Assembly (NCBI GenBank): GCA_029932915.1
Contig: JAOZPE010000023.1
Location: 1-46,906, forward strand
From: Candidatus Krumholzibacteriia bacterium
GTDB lineage: Bacteria > Krumholzibacteriota > Krumholzibacteriia > JAJRXK01
Reading direction: 5' to 3'
Length of the DNA: 46,906 bases
Both the position numbers and the translations under genes were made by a program. Numbering within the stretch: position 1 is the stretch's first letter; each line of letters starts with the position of its first letter. Below, one piece after another: positions 36,011 to 43,306 of this stretch. The notes below the pieces were generated by a model that saw nothing but the letters and a program-made list of their open reading frames with translations, had not been told where the DNA came from and did not search any database.

Positions 36011-37008
36011 GTGAACCAAACGAGCTGGAGATCCTGGAGAAGGAGATCCTGCCCCAGGCGCGGCGGGCGCTGACCGGCAGCGGTGAGGTGGATCTCAGCG
36101 TCCTCATCCCCGCCTACAACGAGGTGGGCAGTCTCGCCGAGCTGGTCCACCGCCTCCAGGACATCCTCCAGCGGCTGACCTCCTCCTGGGAGATCCTGGT
36201 CGTCGACGATGGAAGCGACGACGGGACCGCGGAGCTGCTGGCCGAACTCGCCTCCTCCATCGAGCAACTGCACTACGTCTCCTTCCGGCGGAACTACGGC
36301 AAGAGCGCCGCGCTCTCGGTGGGTTTCGAGAAGGCCCGCGGTTCGGTCATCATCACCATGGACGCCGATCTGCAGGACGACCCCGACGAGATCCCGCGGA
36401 TGCTGGCCCGCCTGGCCGAGGGTTGGGATCTCGTCAGCGGGTGGAAGCAGCAGCGCAAGGATCCGTTCATCAAGACCTCCACCTCGAAGATCTTCAACTT
36501 CGTCACCTCCAGGATGAGCGGACTGCATCTGCACGACTTCAACTGCGGCTTCAAGGCCTACCGGCGGGAAGCCGCGCGGTCCCTGCGCATCTACGGTGAA
36601 CTCCACCGCTATCTGCCGGTGATGGCCCATGTCCAGGGCTACCGGGTGACCGAGATCCCCGTCCGGCACCATCCGCGCCGTCACGGGGTGACGAAGTTCG
36701 GCCGCGAGCGCTTCCTCAACGGGGTCTTCGACCTTTTGACCATCCTCTTCCTCAGCCGCCGCCGCCATTCCCCCCTGCACTTCTTCGGCCGGGTGGGCTT
36801 CGCCTTCGGCACGGTGGGCTTCCTGATCTCCCTCTACTTCCTCGTCATCTGGATCGGCGGCGCCGGCCTGCACATGCGTCCCCTGATGCTGCTGGGGATC
36901 GCCTTCATCCTGGTGGCCATGCAGTTCTTCAGTCTCGGTCTGCTGGCCGAATTGCTGGTCTCGTCCAGCCACGGGAACGAGAACTATCAGATCCGCATCG
37001 AGGACTGA
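36007..37008 (+). CDS. GT2 polyprenyl-phosphate glycosyltransferase with C-terminal membrane helices (GtrB/DPM-like)
   Basis: 333 residues. The GT-A domain (about 25-245) has SVLIPAYNEVGSLAELVHRL, VDDGSDDGTAELL, and ITMDADLQDDPDEIPRML with the metal-binding DAD. Two membrane helices follow (about 265-325). This is the layout of GtrB/ArnC/DPM1-type enzymes, which load a sugar onto undecaprenyl or dolichyl phosphate. The ATG overlaps the epimerase stop. The transferred sugar (mannose, glucose or another) is not visible from the sequence. Confidence 0.85.
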   Translation: MSEPNELEILEKEILPQARRALTGSGEVDLSVLIPAYNEVGSLAELVHRLQDILQRLTSSWEILVVDDGSDDGTAELLAELASSIEQLHYVSFRRNYGKSAALSVGFEKARGSVIITMDADLQDDPDEIPRMLARLAEGWDLVSGWKQQRKDPFIKTSTSKIFNFVTSRMSGLHLHDFNCGFKAYRREAARSLRIYGELHRYLPVMAHVQGYRVTEIPVRHHPRRHGVTKFGRERFLNGVFDLLTILFLSRRRHSPLHFFGRVGFAFGTVGFLISLYFLVIWIGGAGLHMRPLMLLGIAFILVAMQFFSLGLLAELLVSSSHGNENYQIRIED

Positions 37009-37011
37009 TCC

Positions 37012-37935
37012 ATGGCTTCCGGCGGCTTCCGCTTCGGCGTCGTGGTGCTCAACTGGAACGGCCGCGACTTCCTGGACGATTGCCTCTCCTCGGTGCTGGC
37101 CAGCGACCATCCCGACTTCTTCGTCCTGCTCGTGGACAACGCGTCGACGGACGGCAGCGTGGAATGGGTGCAAGGTGCATTCGAGGGGGTCGAGGTGCTG
37201 GCCCTGCCCCGCAACCTGCGCTTCGCCGGCGGCAACAACGCCGGGATCGAGCGGGCCCTGCAACGCGGCGCCGACGCCATCGTCCTGCTGAACAACGACA
37301 CCCGGGTCGATCCCGGCTGGCTGCGGGCGCTGGCGGAGGTGCTGGCAGCCGAGGAGGGGGTGGGGGTGGTCGGCCCCCGCATCTGCTACTTCGACGAGCC
37401 CGAGCTCATCTGGTACGGTGGGGGGCGCTTCATCCGTCCGCTGGGGTGGGTCTTCCACCGGGCCCTGCGGCGTCGCGTGGACGAGCGGGCCGACCCGGCC
37501 GGACCCACCGACTGGGTCTCCGGCTGCGCGCTGGCCGCGCGGGCCGAGGTGTGGAGGCGGCTCGGCGGACTGGATGAGAGCTACTACATCTACGCCGAGG
37601 ACGTCGACTTCTGTCTGCGGGCGAGGCGGATGGGGGTGGAGATCCGCTACCAGCCGGCGGCGCTCGTCCTGCACAAGGTGAGCGCGTCGGTGGGAGGGGC
37701 GGTCTCCGCTTTCAAGGCGTACCACAAGAGCCGGGCCGGTCTGCACCTGCTACGGCGCCACCTGCGCGTCTGGGAGCTGCCGGGTGCGCTCGCCGGGCGC
37801 GCGGTCCACGACGGCGCCGTCGCTCTCCGTCTGCTCGCAGGAGGACACGGCGGAGCCGCCGCGGCGGTCCTGCGGGCCTGGGTGGACGCCGCCCGGGGCC
37901 GTGTCGGTTTTCCGGTCGGGGAGGATGGTCCATGA
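37012..37935 (+). CDS. Glycosyltransferase family 2, rhamnosyltransferase-like
   Basis: 307 residues. The GT-A fold shows VVVLNWNGRDFLDDCLSSVL, VDNASTDGSVEWVQGAF, RNLRFAGGNNAGIERAL and LLNNDTRVDPGWL, with NDT as the metal-binding part, then FYIYAEDVDFCLRARRMG-like residues (YYIYAEDVDFCLRAR), typical of WbbL/rhamnosyltransferase relatives. It is soluble or peripheral. Four bases follow the previous gene, and its stop overlaps the YfhO gene. The acceptor and donor are not known. Confidence 0.85.
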   Translation: MASGGFRFGVVVLNWNGRDFLDDCLSSVLASDHPDFFVLLVDNASTDGSVEWVQGAFEGVEVLALPRNLRFAGGNNAGIERALQRGADAIVLLNNDTRVDPGWLRALAEVLAAEEGVGVVGPRICYFDEPELIWYGGGRFIRPLGWVFHRALRRRVDERADPAGPTDWVSGCALAARAEVWRRLGGLDESYYIYAEDVDFCLRARRMGVEIRYQPAALVLHKVSASVGGAVSAFKAYHKSRAGLHLLRRHLRVWELPGALAGRAVHDGAVALRLLAGGHGGAAAAVLRAWVDAARGRVGFPVGEDGP

Positions 37936-40412
37936 GCCACACGAGGAGATTCGCCCGGATGGGTCCGGCGGCCCTGCTGCTGATCGTCCTGGCCAGCGTG
38001 CTGTTGCACCCGGAGCAGTACGGCGGCCGGATCTACTCGAGTTCGGACGCGCGTGCGGTGGAGGCGTTCAAGGTGGTGGGCGACCGCATGCTCGCCGAGG
38101 GGACCTATCCACTGTGGAACCCCTACGTCTTCATGGGCATGCCCTCCTACGCCAGCCTGGCCTACACCCCCGGGGTCTATCCCCTGGAGCGGCCGGTCGA
38201 TGCCTTGAGGCGCTGGGCACACCTTCCCCCGATGAGCTGGCTGCTCTTGCACATCCTCCTGCTCGGGTTGGGAACGACGGGCTATCTGCGGTGGCGCGGC
38301 CACAGCTGGGCGGCGGCGGTGACGGCGGGGGTGGCGATGATGGCCATGCCCAAGTTCGTGGCCTGGTGCGCCTACGGACACGGCACCAAGGTGATGAGCA
38401 TCGCCTGGATGCCGTGGATCCTGTGGATGATCGAAGGCGTGTTGCGCCGGGGACGGTGGGCGTGGTCGCTCGCCCTCGCTCTGGTCCTGGGGACGGCCCT
38501 GTTGCGCGCCCACGTGCAGATCGTCTACTACATGGGCATCGCAGGTCTCTTCTGGTTCGGCTTCCTGGGCCTGACGCGGTGGAAGGAGGAGGGGGGAGGC
38601 CGACTCGTGTTGCGCCGCAGCCTCCTGCTGGCGGTCGCAGTGGTCCTGGCCCTCGGCCTGGCCATGGTCCTGTTCCTTCCCGTTCTGCAGTACCAGGCGC
38701 ACAGCGTCCGGGGGGCGGCGAGCACCGGCGGCGGCGTCGACTACGCCTACGCGACGGGTTGGAGCCTGAGCCCCTCGGAGATCGCGACCTTCTGGTGGCC
38801 GACGGCCGCCGGCTACGGCAAGCTCGCCTACGTGGGGGGCATGCCCTTCACCGACTATCCCCAGTATCTGGGGCTGCCCCTGCTTCTCCTCGCGCTGCTG
38901 GGTCTGCTGCTGCGGCGCGATCGCTGGGCGTGGATGCTCGCCAGCCTGGCCCTGCTCGCCACCCTGGTGTCCCTCGGGCGCAATGGACCGATGTACCGTC
39001 TGTTCTACGAAGTGTTGCCCGGCTTCAACAAGTTCCGCGTTCCGGTGATGATCCTCATCCTCCAGGAATACGCGGTGGTCCTGCTGGCCGCGGCGGGGAT
39101 GGACGAACTGCTCGCCTGCCTCGACCGCTCCGGGCGGCCGAAGTGGCTTTCCAGCGCGCTGGCCCTGCCGCTGATCCTCCTTGGAGTGATCCTGTTGGCG
39201 TTGGGGAGCGTGGCTTCCGGTGCGCTCACCGACGCTTCCCTGAGACACTGGTCGTCGTTGCGCCCGCAGGTACCGCTGGATGCCCTGCGCGCCGTGGCGC
39301 ATCTGGCCGTGGGCGATGCCCTGCGCCTGGGGCTGGTGTTGCTGGTGGCGGTGGGGGCCGCGGTTGCCCACCGTCGGGGCCGCCTGCCCGCGGCGGGTCT
39401 GCTGGTGGTGTGGGGTGTGCTCATCTTCTTCGACCTGTGGGCCGTCGACCGTCCCATCACCCATCCGGAGCGCTACCTGAAGGCGGCCGCCCGCGACGAG
39501 CAGGGCCGCATGGTGAGTGCGGATGCACCGGCGGTGATCCAGCCGGTGGAGGTGGCCCGCAGCTACGTGGCGTCCAACGGCGCCCTGGAATTCCTGGCCG
39601 GTGTGGAGAGCTATCCGCGGGTGTGGCCGCTGGGGGCACTCGCCCAGGAGAACGTCTATGGTCCGCAGGGGATCGTGAGCCTGGGCGGCTACCACGCCGC
39701 GAAGCTGCGGATCTACGAGAGTCTGCGCCGCCGCCTGTATCCCGCCCGCGGTGGTGTCGACCTCGGCCTGGTGAAGCTCCTGGCGGCGGGATGGGTCCAT
39801 GTCGAGACGCCGCTGGACGAGGCGACCCTCACGGCGTTGTCCCAGCGGGGCATGAGCCTGGAGGAGGCCTACCGCGGCGACGGGGGCGTGGTCTACCGCA
39901 ACCGCGGCGCCGGCCCGCGTTGCTGGCTCGTCGATTCCTTCGAACTGGAGCGGCCGGGGACGGATACGACTTCGTCCGAACCGGAGCCGGCCGTGCTCGG
40001 GCGTGTCCTGGACGGCCACCTGCCCCTGGAGCGCCTCGCGGTGCTCTCGGCGGCGCCGGTGCCGGCGCCCGCGCCGGGCGCGGAGGGGTCCATCGAGCGG
40101 CTCGAGGAGAGCGAGCAGAGGATCGTGTTCACCGCGCGCCTGGACCGGCCGGCGGTCGCCGTCTTCGCCGACGTGTTCTACCCGGACTGGCGGGTGGTGG
40201 TGGACGGGCGTCGAGCGAAGCTGCTGCGGGCCGACTACGCGCTGCGGGCGGTGGCGCTTCCGGCGGGCGAACACCGGATCGAGTTCGTCTACCACGACGG
40301 CGCATTCCAGGCCGGACGGTGGATCCAGAGGGTGAGTTTTCTGCTCATCCTTCTGGCTCTGGCCCTGGTGGTGTACAATCGAAGGCGATCGAAGGTCTCC
40401 CAGCCGTCGTGA
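37932..40412 (+). CDS. YfhO family large membrane protein, GT-C-like
   Basis: 826 residues. Early in the protein, RIYSSSDARAVEAFKVVG lies in the first outer loop, followed by GTYPLWNPYVFMGMPSYASL, both typical of the YfhO family. About ten membrane helices fill residues 10-510, then a soluble domain extends to about 800, and one last helix ends the protein (SFLLILLALALVVYN). YfhO proteins resemble GT-C transferases using polyprenyl-phosphate sugars; in Bacillus, YfhO has been linked to glycosylation of lipoteichoic acid. The ATG overlaps the preceding stop. The real substrate is unknown. Confidence 0.8.
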   Translation: MSHTRRFARMGPAALLLIVLASVLLHPEQYGGRIYSSSDARAVEAFKVVGDRMLAEGTYPLWNPYVFMGMPSYASLAYTPGVYPLERPVDALRRWAHLPPMSWLLLHILLLGLGTTGYLRWRGHSWAAAVTAGVAMMAMPKFVAWCAYGHGTKVMSIAWMPWILWMIEGVLRRGRWAWSLALALVLGTALLRAHVQIVYYMGIAGLFWFGFLGLTRWKEEGGGRLVLRRSLLLAVAVVLALGLAMVLFLPVLQYQAHSVRGAASTGGGVDYAYATGWSLSPSEIATFWWPTAAGYGKLAYVGGMPFTDYPQYLGLPLLLLALLGLLLRRDRWAWMLASLALLATLVSLGRNGPMYRLFYEVLPGFNKFRVPVMILILQEYAVVLLAAAGMDELLACLDRSGRPKWLSSALALPLILLGVILLALGSVASGALTDASLRHWSSLRPQVPLDALRAVAHLAVGDALRLGLVLLVAVGAAVAHRRGRLPAAGLLVVWGVLIFFDLWAVDRPITHPERYLKAAARDEQGRMVSADAPAVIQPVEVARSYVASNGALEFLAGVESYPRVWPLGALAQENVYGPQGIVSLGGYHAAKLRIYESLRRRLYPARGGVDLGLVKLLAAGWVHVETPLDEATLTALSQRGMSLEEAYRGDGGVVYRNRGAGPRCWLVDSFELERPGTDTTSSEPEPAVLGRVLDGHLPLERLAVLSAAPVPAPAPGAEGSIERLEESEQRIVFTARLDRPAVAVFADVFYPDWRVVVDGRRAKLLRADYALRAVALPAGEHRIEFVYHDGAFQAGRWIQRVSFLLILLALALVVYNRRRSKVSQPS

Positions 40413-40467
40413 TGAGTCTTCTCGGGCCCCGTGGATCCCCGGGCGAATGCAGGAGAGTGCCGACCCG

Positions 40468-41175
40468 ATGAAAGCCCTCGTGGTCATCCCCACCTACAAC
40501 GAACGCCACAACATCGGGCGGATCATTCCCCGCGTCCTCGAACAGGGTCCGGGGATCGAGGTGCTTGTCGTCGATGACAACAGTCCCGACGGCACCGGCG
40601 TGCTGGTCCAGGAGATGGCCCAGCGCGACGAACGGGTGCATCTGTTGCAACGCGAGGGAAAGCAGGGTCTGGGGACGGCCTACATCGCCGGTTTCAAGTG
40701 GGCGCTGAACCACACCGACGCCGAGTACATCTTCGAGATGGATGCGGACTTCTCCCACGATCCCGCTGCCATTCCCGAGTTCCTGGAGACGATCGAGAAC
40801 TGTGATCTCGTCGTCGGCAGCCGTTACGTGAACGGCATCACGGTGATGAACTGGCCGCTGTCCCGCCTGTTCCTCTCGGTCTTCGCGAACTACTACGCGG
40901 CCGCGGTCACCGGTCTTCCCCTGAAGGACTGCACCGGAGGTTTCAAGTGTTTCCGGCGCAGGACCCTGCAGGGCCTGCCCCTGGACCGTATCCACAGCGA
41001 CGGCTACAGCTTCCAGATCGAGATGAACTACCACGCATGGAAACGTGGTTTCCGGATCCGGGAGATCCCGATCGTCTTCAGCGACCGCGTGGTCGGTGAG
41101 AGCAAGATGTCCCGGCGCATCATCTGGGAAGCCGCCTGGATGGTGTGGCGGCTGCGATTCTTCCCCGGTGCCTAG
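40468..41175 (+). CDS. Polyprenol monophosphomannose synthase (DPM1-type)
   Basis: 235 residues, the short soluble DPM1 form. KALVVIPTYNERHNIGRIIP, VDDNSPDGTGVLVQEM, GLGTAYIAGFKWAL and FEMDADFSHDPAAIP are canonical, as are DCTGGFKCFRRRTL and GYSFQIEMNYHAWKRGFRI. It would transfer mannose from GDP-mannose to a polyprenyl phosphate. GDP-mannose should come from manB/manC at 9151-11621. The ATG at 40468 (11 bases after AGGAGAG) is preferred over 40447. Confidence 0.88.
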   Translation: MKALVVIPTYNERHNIGRIIPRVLEQGPGIEVLVVDDNSPDGTGVLVQEMAQRDERVHLLQREGKQGLGTAYIAGFKWALNHTDAEYIFEMDADFSHDPAAIPEFLETIENCDLVVGSRYVNGITVMNWPLSRLFLSVFANYYAAAVTGLPLKDCTGGFKCFRRRTLQGLPLDRIHSDGYSFQIEMNYHAWKRGFRIREIPIVFSDRVVGESKMSRRIIWEAAWMVWRLRFFPGA

Positions 41176-41191
41176 GGTGAAGGCGGACTCC

Positions 41192-43297
41192 GTGCGGGAT
41201 CCATCGATCGACCTCACGCTCATCCTGGTGAGCTATCACAGCCTCCAGCCGCTCAAGGCGTTCTTCGAGAGCTACCGCCGTCATCCCATCGCGGCCCAGC
41301 ACGAGATCATCGTGGTGGACAACGCGGCCGGCGATGGGACGGCCGAGTGGATCGCCGCGAACCACGGCGAGGTGAAGGTCATCGCCATGGAGGGCAACCA
41401 GGGTTACGCGCGCGCCGTCAACCGGGGGATCGAGGAGGGACGGGGCCGCAGTTTCCTGGTCATCAATCCCGACGTGGAGTTGTCCGAGGGCGGGGTCGAT
41501 GCGGCCCTGCAGTATCTCACCGAACATCCCGAAGTGGGGATCGTCGGTGCTCGCTTGCTCAACCGCGATGGAAGCCGGCAGCACAGCGCCCGGCGCTTCT
41601 ACACCCTGCAGACCATCCTTCTGCGGCGGACCCCGTGGGGGCGTCTCCAGCCCGACCATCCGCAGTTGCGCCGGCACCTGATGCTCGACGACGAGCTCGA
41701 TCATCCCCGCCCGGTGGACTGGGTCATCGGCGCGTGGATGCTGGTCCGGCGTGAAGCCGTCGAGAAGGTGGGCCCCATGGACGGGCGTTTCTTCCTGTAC
41801 TTCGAGGACGTCGACTGGTGCTACCGCATGTGGACCAGCGGCTACGAGGTGCACTACTTCCCCGGCGCGTCCTTCGTCCACGCGTACGAACGCAGCAGCG
41901 GCCGCCTCAACCGGACGCTCCTCTATCACCTGCGTTCCTTCGTGAGCTTCTACGACAAGTGGGGCGCCCTGATCTACGTGGCCAAGCGGATGCGCGGGAG
42001 CTGGGAGAAACTCCTGTCCTTCATCGTCGATCTCCTCCTGCTCAACGGCGCCTTCGCCCTGGCCTACCTCACGCGCCGGCTGCTCGATCCGGTGTTGCCG
42101 TTGCCGCTGTATTCCCTGGGGGACTATCTCCCGCTCCTGGCGTTCACCAACGTGGTGGGCGCGTTCACCCTTCCCCTCTCCGGGCGCTACCGTGAGCGCT
42201 CGAGCTCCCGCCGGCTCTCCCGGTGGATCGATGCCGCACGCATCTCCCTCGTGGTGACCTTCGTGGTCATGGCCGGCACCTGGCTGGCGCACACCCGCAC
42301 CTTCAGCCGGCTGGTCATCGTCTTCCTCATTCCCTGGCTCACGGTGGCGTTGGTCCTCTCCCGTTCGTTGCTGCGGCGGCTGTGGGGGAGGGCCCAGGGT
42401 GAGGGAAGGGTCGACCGGGTGCTCCTGCTGGGGCCGGCCCGGCAGGTGGAGCTCCTGCGCGATGAACTGCGTGAGGAGGACGGTGAGGCCTTCGTCGTGG
42501 CCGGAGCGGTCTGGACCGAGCCTCCCCGGGAGGGGACGATCATCTCCACCCGTTCCTTGGGTGAGGTGGACGAGATCGCGGAGATCCTCGAGACGCGGCA
42601 CATCAGTGAGCTGCTCATCGCCGGAGAGGGTGAGGCCGACCGCCCGGCGGTTGCCGCGGCACAGGAGGCGGCGGTGCAGGGGATCACGGTGTACCTCTCC
42701 CATCCCTGGGCATCGGTGCTGAAGGGACTGCCCTTCGTCCGCCGCCGCCACGGCCGACACTGGTGGCTCATTCCGCCGCCGCCGGCGGTGAGTGGAGGGA
42801 TGTGGAGCAAGGTGGCGCTCGACCGGTTCGGGGGAGTCCTCCTCTGGCTTCTCACCCTTCCCGGTTTCGTGCTATGCTCGCTTGCGGGAAGACCGGTGGG
42901 TCTGGTGGGCGTCCGCCGGATCCGCCGTCTGGGTCAGCGCCGGCAGGTGGTCGAGTGGACGGAGCTGGTCGATCGCAGGGGACGGCCCCTTGCGGGCTTC
43001 GTGCAGGCCCCGACGGCCTTTCTGGCCTTGAGTGGACGTTTCAGTCTGGCCGGGCCCTATCCTCTTCCTCCTCGGCTCGAAAAGGAGCTTGAGCCCATCC
43101 ACTTGTTACGGTTCGCGGTCAAACCGGGATTGAGCGGTCTGTGGCAGCAGGGGCGTTTCACGCTGGACGAACTGTTGCGTGCCGATCTCGAATACCTGGA
43201 GACCTGGTCCTTGACCCTCGATCTCGATCTCTTCCTCTCGGGACTGCCGCGACTGCTCGCATCCCGGGAGCTGTGGCATCGACTCTCCTCTTCTTGA
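41192..43297 (+). CDS. GT2 fused to a degenerate polyprenyl hexose-1-phosphate transferase
   Basis: 701 residues if started at the GTG at 41192 (GAAGG eight bases upstream; GTG 41177 is an alternative). Residues about 1-260 are a GT2 domain: LILVSYHSLQPLKAFFESYR, VDNAAGDGTAEWI, GNQGYARAVNRGIEEG, VINPDVEL, and YFEDVDWCYRMW. About 275-400 are four or more membrane helices, about 405-515 a Rossmann-like segment (VDRVLLLGPARQVELLRDEL), and about 520-701 a sugar-transferase-like end with PGLSGLWQQGR (645 onward) and YLETWSLTLDLDLFLSGLPR. The KFRTM and Asp-Glu (SLDELPQ) elements are missing: the aligned pair is Val604-Gln605, and GPRP is GPYP. The last domain is probably inactive. Confidence 0.82.
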   Translation: MRDPSIDLTLILVSYHSLQPLKAFFESYRRHPIAAQHEIIVVDNAAGDGTAEWIAANHGEVKVIAMEGNQGYARAVNRGIEEGRGRSFLVINPDVELSEGGVDAALQYLTEHPEVGIVGARLLNRDGSRQHSARRFYTLQTILLRRTPWGRLQPDHPQLRRHLMLDDELDHPRPVDWVIGAWMLVRREAVEKVGPMDGRFFLYFEDVDWCYRMWTSGYEVHYFPGASFVHAYERSSGRLNRTLLYHLRSFVSFYDKWGALIYVAKRMRGSWEKLLSFIVDLLLLNGAFALAYLTRRLLDPVLPLPLYSLGDYLPLLAFTNVVGAFTLPLSGRYRERSSSRRLSRWIDAARISLVVTFVVMAGTWLAHTRTFSRLVIVFLIPWLTVALVLSRSLLRRLWGRAQGEGRVDRVLLLGPARQVELLRDELREEDGEAFVVAGAVWTEPPREGTIISTRSLGEVDEIAEILETRHISELLIAGEGEADRPAVAAAQEAAVQGITVYLSHPWASVLKGLPFVRRRHGRHWWLIPPPPAVSGGMWSKVALDRFGGVLLWLLTLPGFVLCSLAGRPVGLVGVRRIRRLGQRRQVVEWTELVDRRGRPLAGFVQAPTAFLALSGRFSLAGPYPLPPRLEKELEPIHLLRFAVKPGLSGLWQQGRFTLDELLRADLEYLETWSLTLDLDLFLSGLPRLLASRELWHRLSSS

Positions 43298-43306
43298 GCG
43301 AACCGT

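Noticed and set aside
40351-40379. Possible promoter (TTCTGG, then TACAAT) at the end of the YfhO gene
   Set aside because: The -35 is weak and the site lies in coding sequence; it could serve the 40468 gene but the evidence is too thin.
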